Shown: positions 1-9,767 of the stretch, piece by piece
How positions within the stretch are numbered: position 1 is the stretch's first letter
Layout: each line of letters begins with the position of its first letter
NCBI GenBank assembly: GCA_013396755.1
Contig: VWZF01004018.1
Location: 965,343-1,029,342, forward strand
DNA length: 64,000 nucleotides
Direction: 5' to 3'
From: Sclerurus mexicanus
Taxonomy: Eukaryota; Chordata; Aves; Passeriformes; Furnariidae
Position numbers and translations under genes: made by a program
The notes under the pieces: generated by a model
What the model was told of the DNA's origin: nothing
What the model saw: the letters and a program-made list of their open reading frames with translations, nothing else
Database searches by the model: none

Positions 1-1200
1 GAGCTACTCTGGTTTAAGAACATGGTGCCAGGCCCACCCAGCAGAATTAAACCATTGACAAAAGAGCAGGAAATCTCTAATGTCAAATGGGAATAAAATG
101 TTTGTGGAAGGGAGAGATGACTATCCTGTGCTGTAGGAATCCCCGGATCTGGAGTAAGCTGGGACCGTGGTTTGCAGACAGTTCAGTCATCTCCAGCCTT
201 TTTTCCTTTTTGCTTAGATTCTCTGGTGAAACGTGCAGAAAATAAGGACTGAAGCCATCCAATGCACAGCAGCAGACAAAATACAGCAGGTATTGGCAGC
301 CCTGTTGCCAGGAGGCTTGAGTCAAGGGCCTGAGATGGCAATTACAGTGCTTGCATTAGTCTTCAATCACAGTTTAACATTATGCTTTTCTTCACCCATT
401 AACAGAAATAAAAAAGCTCTGAGCGAGCACACTGTGTTCAGCCCAAATCCAAACCCATGGTCTCAAGGGGCAGGATTTTAACTTGGTTTTGTAAGAGACA
501 ACGATGAGTCTGCCATGATACATTTATGTTTGCACCCCATCCCCTATCTGTTCTACCTTCTTCCCCATGATTAAATTTTATCCAAATGGCCAGGTTTGCC
601 AGAGAGCTGGGAATATCTGAGATGCCAGGACTGAAGATACCCAAAATGCGAGGTTTCTGTAGGTATTATGAATAAAAAGGAGGAAGAACAGAACAAATTC
701 AGCAGTGACCCCATACAGAGGTGTGGGTGCAAATTCGACCTTCACGAGCCACCAGAGAACCCACGCAGGGGTTTGCCGTGGCTGTGTGGATTCCACTTCA
801 GCCGCGGAGCAACCGTGCTTTGTTTTTCTTCAAAAAATAAAGATCTGCTGGCTCAGCGATGGTCTAAATCACCTAAAAGCCGAGGTCTTCCCTGTGGGCT
901 CGCGCAGCTGCCGTGGCCATGCCCAGCCAGGGACATGGAGCCCGCAGGCCCTCCGGGTGACATTCCCTTTGGCTCTGCCTTTGCCGGTGCCACGATCCAT
1001 GAGGTTATTTCCATCGTGTCTTCTGCCAGCTGTCAAGTCAATGATTAATCCCCCCCTCAAGGACTTGGGAAGGGCTGACCGAGCGGCGCAGCCCACGGAG
1101 GGGAGGTCAGAGGGGCAATTGTGCAAGACACACCAAAAAAATAAAAGGGGCAAAACCACAAAAAATGGGTGTTTGACCTCAGCGTGTCCCAGAGAACCCT
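1..1200. other. No gene identified (5' flank of CDK3)
   Basis: I see no coding exon here with a recognisable product. TEN1 lies just upstream of CDK3 on the same strand in mammals, so its 3' end could be here, but I could not match any TEN1-like residues. Several AATAAA hexamers occur (for example 407-412, 671-676 and 836-841), which would suit a 3' UTR but are weak evidence in A-rich DNA. A pyrimidine tract ending in TTAG near 218 resembles a splice acceptor, yet all frames after it soon stop. Confidence 0.4.
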
Positions 1201-1235
1201 AATTGTGAGCCTAATTATCCCCTTGATGCCAAGAC

Positions 1236-1634
1236 TTGTGCAAACGGAGCGCTAGAGCTTCCCCTGGCCCTGAGCAGTTCTCGCCGCCTTCCCCCAGGCC
1301 CCAGAGCGCCCCTTCGCACCCATTTCCCCCACATTTTCAGCACCCTGCACCACCTGGGTGGAACAACCAGCCCTGGCTGTGTGTTTTTTGGTGTGTGGCT
1401 CTTCGGGTGTGCCCGAAACCCCCCTTGGACGCCCCCGGAGTGCCCGGACAGCCCCGTCCCCCCTCAGCCGGTCCCTGAGGGGTCCCCGGAGGCCGAGGCA
1501 GCAGCAAGGGGGGCTCAGACCGCGACAGCGCCTCAGGGCACACCCAGCGAGACCAAACACCTTCCCCACGCTCACCTTTTAATTTCCCCACCTCTATCTC
1601 CCCCTCAGGGCGCGGGCCGGGGGCAGGCAGGGCC
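1236..1634 (+). promoter_or_regulatory. CDK3: Probable CDK3 promoter and 5' UTR region
   Basis: This GC-rich stretch with scattered CpGs sits directly before the CDK3 start codon. A pyrimidine-rich tract ends in CAG at 1606-1608, so the coding exon may begin at about 1609, preceded by a non-coding first exon. That is inference: no TATA box or clear transcription start is visible. The short ORFs crossing this stretch look like by-products of its composition. Confidence 0.4.
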
Positions 1635-4600
1635 ATGGAGGCCGTCCAGGAGTCCTTCCAGAAGGTGGAGAAGATCGGGGAGGGCACTTATGGTGTGGTG
1701 TACAAGGCTCGCAACAAGCGCACGGGGCAGCTGGTGGCCCTCAAGAAGATCCGCCTGGACGCGTGAGTGGGGCAAAGCTGTGGGGAAAAGCCGTGGAATA
1801 AAGCTATGGGGTAAAGCCGTGGGGTAAAGCTGTGGGGAAAAGCCATGGGGTAAAGCTGTGGGGAAAAGACATGAGGCAAAGAGCTGTAGGGCTGAGCTGT
1901 GGGGTAAAGACATGGGGCAAAGCTGTGGGGTAAAGCCATGGAGCAAAGAGCTGTGGGGCAAAGCCTTGGGGTAAAGCCATGGGGTAAAGCTGTGGGGCAA
2001 AGACATGGGGTAAAGCTGTGGGGCAAAGACATGGGGAAAAGACATGAGGCAAAGAGCTGTAGGGCAGAGCTGTGGGGTAAAGTCATGGGGCAAAGCTGTG
2101 GGGTAAAGACTTTAGGCAAAGCTGTGGGGTAAAGCCATGGAGCAAAGAGCTGTGGGGAAAAGCCTTGGGGTAAAGTCATGGGGCAAAGCTGTGGGGTAAA
2201 GACATGAGGCAAAGAGCTGTGGGGCAAAGCCATAGTGTAAATCTGTGGGGCAAAGCCATGGGGCAAAGTCTTGGGGTAAAGCCATGGGGCAAAGCTCTGG
2301 GCCCGCCATGGTGCCAGGCCGGTGTCCAAAATGGTGCAAGAGGCTTAGAAAAGCCTGACATGAGGGGAAAAACTGTCTCTAGCAGCTCATGTTATAGCCT
2401 TACCCAGCAATGCCAGGCCCTGGGCCCAAGGCTGCTGTTTTGGGCAGTGGTCTCTCCCTCAGCGCTGTGCTGGGGGGCTCTGGTGAGGCTCAGGGTCAGC
2501 ACCAGCCCCTCCAAGGTGGCACCGAGCAGGTAAAAGGTTATTGCTGTTCCCCTGGATCAGTGCTAGGCTGTCTGCACAGCCAGGGGCGTCTGTGGGCTGG
2601 GGCTCACAACCCCGTGGTGGACCCTCAGGGTGGGGGAGACAAAGAGCTTTCATCTCCCACCACCTCCAGAAAGCAAGACCTGGGCATTTAAACCATTATC
2701 ACCTCTCTAAATGCACCCTTCAGGGGCTTCCAAACAAACTCTGCCCAGGGGTTTGCGCTCTCTAGGTCACCCTCTGCCTCTCCTTGCCAACAGCTCCGTT
2801 GCCCCCTCCCTCGCCCCAGCCCACCCCACGCACTGCTCCATCCCAAACTCAAATGCTCCCCTAGGCAGGTGACGGGGTACAGTGGAAGAAGGAAGGGACA
2901 CAGGACCTCAGTGGTCTGTGGGATCCTCCTGGGCTCCAGGGTGCCATACAGCCCATCTCTGCCACAGGGAGTCGGAGGGTGTCCCCAGCACTGCAATCCG
3001 AGAAATCTCACTGCTGAAGGAGCTGAAACATCCCAACATAGTCAGGTAAGATGAACCCTCCCCACCAGCTCATCGATGAGCTCCTGCTCTAGGTACAGGT
3101 AGCAAGAGGGGTTTTCTGTCCTTCCTCGACTGCACAGACAGGAGAAAAATAAACAGGAAAATGCAGGAATCACTTGCACTTCCCTGACTTTCAGCAGCAC
3201 CTCACTCCAGCAACACAGGCTGATCCAAGCTGCTGCTGCTGCCCCATTCTAGATGCTGCTTTTAAATCTGCCTCTCTCTGCCCCAGAAGGCTCACAGAGC
3301 AGAGGCATCTGTGGGAGGAGGGATGTTTGTGTATTTGCAAAGGTCTGGGAGAAGGTACTGAAGGGTGAGCCTGCACTTCTTTTGCAGGCTCCTGGATGTC
3401 ATACACAGCCAGAAGAAGCTCTATATAGTGTTTGAATATCTGAGTCAGGACCTGAAGAAATACATGGACTCGTGCCAAACTGGAGAGCTTCCTTTAAGCT
3501 TGGTCAAGGTACAGTGGGGAAGAAGTGCCACAGGCAGGGCAGAGAGCATGTGTCCCTGCTGCCTTCTGCTGGGCAGATGACACCTGGAAGAGATTTCTCA
3601 GCCTCTTAGATCTCAGACATTTCAACTGGGAAATCCTCATGGACTATTGCTCAGTTCATTTGTTTCCCGCCTGTTTCCAGGCCCTCCAGCCCATCTTGCT
3701 GCAGGACAAATTGAGGGATCTATTGCTAATTGCCTTTGTAGAGAGTAAAGGATGGATGGAAGGCACTGACCCTTCCTGGATTAGGGTCTTTCTGACTCCA
3801 TGCAGGGTGGGAGCAGGTTGTGTGTGTCTCTGAACAGTGGCCCATAAACCTGATGTTGCATTGAGCAAGATCTTTTTTTCCCATTCAGATCTGTAAGTGA
3901 TTCAAAGTGTGTTGGCTCACACGATCCAGCATTCAAAGTGTTTTTGTCATGGCCTTATCTGAAATCTCTTCTCTCCTTAGAACTACCTTTTCCAGCTGCT
4001 GCAGGGTGTGAGCTTCTGCCACTCGCACAGGGTCATCCACAGGGACTTGAAGCCACAGAACTTGCTCATTAATGAGGCAGGAGCAATCAAGTTGGCTGAT
4101 TTTGGACTGGCAAGAGCTTTCGGAGTCCCCCTGCGCATGTACACTCATGAGGTAATGCTGAGGCTCCCTGAGTGGGGTACACAATCCATAGTGGGTGAAC
4201 AGTAGGAGCAACATCACAAGTTACTCACCCATAATGGAGGCACAGCTATGCCCAGGAATGTGCTCTTAGCCTACCCTGCAGCTAAGGAGTTACCTCATGT
4301 CCCCACATAGCATGCTGACTGTCTCTACTCAAGCCTGGCTGCAAGTTGGGTTCCCATCTTACCTGTACAGAGTATATTTATTTGTTCCAGAGTGTGTTGC
4401 TGAAGAATCTTCTGTTAATCCCAATCTTGCTGACACTAAGGTGTCTGTAAATTCAGCACAGTCTGAGAAGGGAGGATCCCATGGCTCTGGTTTCATCCAG
4501 GGAAACCAGACACAACCTGTTCATTGGTCCTTTTTCAGGTGGTGACTCTGTGGTACCGAGCCCCTGAGATACTGCTGGGATGCAGATACTACTCAACCCC

Positions 4601-6097
4601 TGTGGATATCTGGAGCATCGGCTGCATCTTTGCAGAAATGGTAGGATGGGTTTAGATAGTGTCTTTAATGAGCAGGAAGGAGGCAGCTGCAGTGGGAAGT
4701 GGGATGATGGGATGAGATGCAGAGCATCTGTGATAGTGTTCCCACCCTGTGCTGGGACCTGTTTTATGAGAGTCCAGCCTGAGGCTTAGCTGATCCTTAT
4801 CTCAGAGGGAAATCTGCCACCCTCAGGGCCTGGACAAAGGGCTGCAGTTCCAGGTATATGGGAACATGGTGACTCTTCTTGCAAAAGGGATCAATTCTGT
4901 CATACTTTGATCCTGGGAGGAGATGACTCTCTTCCAGATGTCTCCACAGTGGGCTGCAGAGAACTAGCACTGTCGTAGCATGGCAGAGTGGATATCCTAG
5001 GGGTCCATATTCCCCTTGGAAGAACTCGGGGTTTCCCTGAATTGTAATAGCACTGCCCCTTGTTCCCACAGTCCCTGAGGTGCAGAGTAGGTGGGAGGGA
5101 GCTAGCCAGGAGTAGGCATTAGAAACTGGAGACAAAGAGGGGTATGGGACTGGCTGAAAGAGGGACAGCCCCAAGGGAGCATGGATCCATGGAGAGGAAC
5201 TGGAGACAAGCAGTCAGGCACTTGTGACTTTCCCACCTACTGCCTCGCGTTGTAAGTGCCCTGTTCTGTGCAGTTGTTTGCACCTGCTGGGACAAAGGGC
5301 TGCCTGCAGCAGGAAACAGGGCACACAGCTGACGGAAAGGTGGGAGCTGCCTTCTTCTTTTCTTCCCCCAGATGACCAGGAAGGCCCTGTTTCCAGGGGA
5401 CTCTGAGATCGATCAGCTGTTCCAGATTTTTCGCACCCTGGGCACTCCCACCGAGGTGACCTGGCCTGGCGTGACCCAGCTGCCTGACTACAAGGAGAGC
5501 TTTCCCCGGTGGCCAAGGAAGGAGATGAAGGACATTATTCCCAACCTAGATCGAGATGGGAGAGACTTACTGATGGTGAGTAAGGGCTCAGAACAAGAGC
5601 TGGGGACAGACTGGACCTTTTCGAACTGGGCAAAGAACAGGGATATTTGAGACTGATTTACTTGGAAATGTGTTAGCTGGTCTGGGTCTAACTCTTACCT
5701 CTGCTATGTCAGAAGTACTGAATAATGGAATAGGGCTCAATCCTGCTCTGAAGCAGGCCTGTCATTGCAGATTCCTCTAGTAACCACTGCATTGGGAGTA
5801 AAGGAACTCTTCTAACATAATCCCCACAGCAGTTTCAGTTGTGGGTGATTCCTGAAGCCCAGAGAAGGGAAAAGGCAGGACCAACATCTGCAACTGGGCA
5901 CAGCCACGTGTAGGTGCTATTGAGCATTTAATTTTTAAAATCCTAAAGCTGCTCGGTTTTTCTCTTGGCAGCAATTGCTCCTGTATGATCCCAGCAAGCG
6001 CATCTCAGCCAAAGCAGCCCTCAACCACCAGTACTTCCTCTGCAGAAGCTCTGGGAGCCCTGAACAGCGACATGCACTGCGGAGAGAGTGCAGATGA
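1635..6097 (+). CDS. CDK3: Cyclin-dependent kinase 3 (7 coding exons, ~309 aa)
   Basis: Exons: 1635-1762, 2968-3045, 3388-3508, 3981-4151, 4539-4640, 5372-5575, 5972-6097 (930 nt, in phase, GT-AG introns). This is a Ser/Thr kinase of the CDK1/2/3 group; family knowledge links CDK3 with cyclin C to RB phosphorylation and G0 exit. Visible motifs: glycine loop with inhibitory T18/Y19, lysine K37, PSTAIRE helix 49-55, HRD at 129-131, DFG at 149-151, T-loop T164. CDK3 is preferred over CDK2 because of KELKHPNIVR, GVSFCHSHRVIHRDL and GRDLLM. Oddities: four extra N-terminal residues compared with human CDK3, Met at 162 where CDK2/3 have Thr, and a divergent C-terminal tail. The start has a good context (gccATGg). 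No break is seen, so the gene looks intact. Confidence 0.95.
1766..2302. repeat. 13-bp minisatellite in CDK3 intron 1
   Basis: Roughly 40 degenerate copies of a 13-bp unit, approximately AARCYRTGGGGNA, start within a few bases of the exon 1 splice donor. Some units carry a 2-bp AG insertion (AAGAGCTGTGGGG), and larger blocks recur about every 160-200 bp; for example GACATGAGGC occurs at 1868, 2041 and 2201. The G runs are all on the + strand, which is the CDK3 sense strand. The minus strand almost lacks stops, which produces long antisense ORFs that are not genes. Confidence 0.95.
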
Positions 6098-6647
6098 GAG
6101 GACACAGCCCTGGCCAAGCTCCTGCACTTCCAGGTACCACTGCAGATCTGGTTTGGGGCCCAGCTGGGACTCGGGGTCTTGCTTCTCCTGAGGAGCCTGG
6201 AAGGGGATTTTCATGGCATTTAGAGACTCTCAGCCTGTTGCTGGGGGAATGTTTGTGTTACAGCCAGTAGAGCTGTTTTGAAGAGGTCATGTGCAAAAGG
6301 GTGGGGGCCATTTATCAGCACAAAACACTGAAATGTAGAGAAGGAAGCATCTTTGAGAGGTTTGTCCTTGCATTTCTAAGCTAAGGTGACACACAGTGAG
6401 TTCTGTCTCCAGCCCTGAAACATCCCTGGGTCTGTCAGTGGCAGTTGCTGGCACCAGGGCGTGCTGGAGCTCCACTTTGAGAAAGGGAGCACTTTTCTGC
6501 TCAGCCCTTTGCTGCTGTTACCAGGCCAGGCTTGTCAGCACTAGACAAATTGTTTAATCTGAGCTGTTTAACATCCTGCTCTTCCACAAGCTGAAGAGCA
6601 CTATCAGGTGTCTTAATTTGTGCCTTAGCTGGGACCAAGAAGCCGAA

Positions 6648-6687
6648 AGATCCAGTTAGCATAAAGCAGATCTAGTTAGAATAAAGC
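6648..6687 (+). repeat. 20-bp tandem duplication in CDK3 3' UTR
   Basis: Two adjacent 20-bp copies (6648-6667 and 6668-6687) differ at two positions. One difference turns CATAAAG in copy 1 into AATAAAG in copy 2, creating a canonical poly(A) hexamer at 6680-6685. Confidence 0.85.
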
Positions 6688-6867
6688 ACTTGCTGCACTT
6701 GGAAACAGGAACAGCAAAACCACTGGCTTTCCATCATCATTCCAGAGGTAATGCTGTTTCCTTTGCTTTATTATCTTGGAAATGTTATTGCAGTTCAAAT
6801 GTTTGGAGAATTGTCACTGACTCTTGGTGTGGTTGTGATATCTTACTTTTTTTATTTTTCAGTACAG

Positions 6868-6878
6868 AATAAAATAAA
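6868..6878 (+). terminator. CDK3: Overlapping poly(A) signals of CDK3
   Basis: Two AATAAA hexamers overlap by one base (6868-6873 and 6873-6878). They are followed by GT-rich sequence (about 6886-6919) that would serve as the downstream element. This is the best candidate for the main CDK3 3' end. Confidence 0.7.
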
Positions 6879-6899
6879 TACCTGTAGTTTGTTCAGAAA

Positions 6900-9400
6900 C
6901 CTTGGTGTTTATTGTTTGGCCCAGCCCATTGGGCTGGTGATGCAGGACAGCCTGGCTGGTCCTTCTTTCCATAGAGCTGCTCTTCCTTCCTCATCTCCTG
7001 CACTCTTTCTTTTATCCTGTCCAGCCCAAATCCTTGGCAGGTGCATAGATGTTCTCTCAATTCTGTTGTGGAATGAGGGGCTGATGGCTCTGCAGCCCAG
7101 TGTCACAGTGGGATAAGATGGGCTTATTTTCCATCAGAGCTCACCACAAACCAGATCACAGTTATGTTCTACTTATTAAGTACTCAAAAGACAGATTTAA
7201 CTTCCAGAAACCAAACTTCTGCACTCCTTTCCTTTTCATGCATGCGTACCCATGCTCTCCTAATAACTGTGATCCCAAAAACTAGTTTCAGCACAACTTC
7301 ACAGCTGTGCTCCTGCACCATCCCGTGGCCTCTGTATGGTGGCAGCTGGTTTACAGGGACATGTTTGCAGATGAATCCATGGAGACATGGATGAATTCTG
7401 CTGTGGGAATCACTTCCCTGCCTTTGCATACATGTTGTAAAGTCAATCCATTTCATACAGACAATGCTTCACTGTTTGCTCTATGCAAACAATACGAGAC
7501 AAACGATTTGCCAGAACAGGCTTTTTTTGTTCATTTTTAAAAGATCTGCATTAAGAAATAAACACCAAGGACATTCATCCAGTCCAGAAACAAATAAAAA
7601 CACTACAGGACATCTAGCCCAACTAAATGAAGCAACAGGCTGAATTTTAAACATTTGGGAGCCAACTCCACTGCCAGCAAAGGGAACTAACAACATCTGT
7701 GTTGATATAACTGCTCTGGGAAAACCACGCTTCATCACCCTGTGCTTGGGAAGGGAGAAAAAGCCCTACCTGGCTCCTCCTGAACAACTCACAACCCTGC
7801 CAGACAGCCAGGACCTGAGGAAAGCCCCTTGGCTGGGTGATGCTTCCTCTGGACACATCAGGGCATGATATGGGCTGCTTTCTGCAGATGAGGGCACTGA
7901 GTAGCAAAGAAAAGGATTTTTAGAGAGTTTTTTTCAGACTGCTCAGCCACCTAATCATCTCTTAACACCTTCACTCAGCCCCAGGTAAACACCTCCCACC
8001 ACTGGGGAGCACTGGTGAACACTTTGTCCAAAATGCTTAACTGCCTTAATGATTAATTACCAAAAATCCAAGTCCTGTAGTTACAGAGCATTCCCCCAGA
8101 TCATTTAATCACCCTACAGAGCCAAGTGAGGGGAAGGCTGACAGCAAACTCACCTGTTGGGCAGAGCTGAGCTGCAGGAGAGGCAGCAGCCCCACTGCCA
8201 GTGGACCTTCCCTGCTTTCAGCCAGCTGAGGGGAGCAAAGCCCAGGCATGGTGAGGCTGCTCCTGGCAGCTTTCAAGAGCTGGGACCAGGGGACTGCTGG
8301 GACCTGCACTGGTCTAGGGCTCCTGGGTTGTACTTGGACATGATCCTTACCTGGCCATGCTCCAGTGCTCCAAGGGCTGTTGGACTTGCCCTGGCAGGCC
8401 AGAGTTTCTCTTCTGGTATGTCCCTGGTCCATCACAGCCCAGCCTTTGTTGCTGGTCCAGAGCAGCAGTGCTGTACGAAGAGGAAACAGGCTGGGAGTGG
8501 ATGCTCCAGGGTGTGTGCAATGGTTTTCCCCATTGTAAACCAACAAATTGCCCTGTATGATTGATCATGGCAGCTGAGATGACCATGAAGACCAGCCATA
8601 AGCCTAACAATAACCAGAGACCCTGCAGAGCCTGGGACAGATCTCAGACTGGAAACTTGTTGTTTTTGTTACTGCTGAGCACTACCCAGCAGCAGGAAAT
8701 TAATGGGAGCTGTGAGTGTGCTGAGCCTGTCAGAATGGGAACAGTTGCTTCCTGGAGCCCAGACTTCAAATTCCAGCTAGACTATATGGAAAGAGAGGCT
8801 ATGCTGCTGCTCTGGTGAGGGAAGGGGCAGGCAGAAACCTCTGTCCTTATGGATTGTTTGGGTATGTTGGAGTTACTGAACAGCATCAGGTAAAAGAGCC
8901 CTTGGGAGAAGGGGAAGAGCAGCTGATGTCAATAGAAAGTAGTTTTTCTCATCTGACAAAGTCAGGGGATGCTCCACAATGGGGTAGGTAATAGGCAATA
9001 ATGTTTAGCATATGAGGTTTGCTTGTTTCAGAAAGGACTGAGTGGTGAAAGTTACACACAGGAGTAACTTTTAGCTCACCTAAAGCAATAGCAAGTATAG
9101 ATTTCCCAGTACTGCTGGGTGCAACTGTACCCTTTGGTGACCTAGTCCCTCTTTCAGAGGTGTCCGAATGACCGGGGAGCAAACTCCCGTTGGTTTTCAG
9201 TTTTAGAGACAAACACAACAAAATCTTTAAAAATATGGACTCACATGCAGAAAGATATTTAGGGGGTTCAGTGCTGTGAGGTCAGGGGGAGCAAGTCTAC
9301 AAACCCTCTGCAGATTGGGCTGCAGGACCTGGGATTGTATGGGGGAAGAGTAGCTGTGCCTTCAGCAGCCACTTGGCAGCCACAGCCTGCAGAGACAACA
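6900..9400. other. Intergenic, between convergent CDK3 and EVPL
   Basis: No coding exon or RNA gene is recognised in about 2.5 kb between the two convergent 3' ends. A 7-bp perfect hairpin (6921-6927 with 6931-6937) lies just past the CDK3 end. An AATAAA occurs near 7556. The ORFs here are short and match no family I know. Confidence 0.6.
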
Positions 9401-9425
9401 CAGCCACAGAGACGCACTTGCTATG

Positions 9426-9431
9426 TTTATT
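9426..9431 (-). terminator. EVPL: Poly(A) signal of EVPL
   Basis: TTTATT on the + strand reads AATAAA on the EVPL strand, about 340 bases past the stop codon. It is followed in EVPL orientation by TG-rich sequence, as expected for a cleavage downstream element. This gives a 3' UTR of about 360 bases. Confidence 0.7.
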
Positions 9432-9767
9432 GCATGCAGAATGACCCACCTAGAAAACACTCTGGCTCTCCCCCCTTTCTGGGCACAACCACATTTAACC
9501 TACAGCGGAGTTTGAGCAATCAACCCCTCTTTGGTGCCACAGCAGCACCTGGGGGACTGCAGCGACCCCTCCGTGCCAGGCCCATGGTCACACCTTGTTC
9601 CGTTGCATGGCCAAGCTGTGTCGGGAAGCAGGTAGCTAAGAGAGAAGAGTTTGCAGCCCTAAAAGATAGATGCTCCATTCCTGTGATCCCTGCTGCCTCC
9701 GTGGGGAGAGGTGTTTTGAAGGGATGAACTCCTGAAGGAACCAGCCCCAGTACATGCCTGAATCCAC

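Larger units (their letters stand above)
6098..6895 (+). other. CDK3: CDK3 3' UTR
   Basis: This follows the CDK3 stop codon (TGA, 6095-6097) and runs to the expected cleavage site after the paired poly(A) hexamers. It contains a 20-bp tandem duplication at 6648-6687. The extent is inferred from the signals, not from transcripts. Confidence 0.6.

Noticed and set aside
83..481. Possible TEN1 terminal exon
   Set aside because: Position is right, but no TEN1-like residues were found in any frame, and the acceptor-like site near 218 leads to early stops.
1605..2361. Long minus-strand ORFs (up to 213 codons) rich in Leu-Pro-His-Ser
   Set aside because: They are read through the 13-bp array. The unit lacks stops on that strand, so several frames are open at once with a 39-nt period. 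They have no start context, domain or splice support.
3981..6097. Calling the kinase CDK2 rather than CDK3
   Set aside because: Diagnostic residues (KHPNIVR, GVSFCHSHRVIH, GRDLLM) and the EVPL neighbour both point to CDK3.
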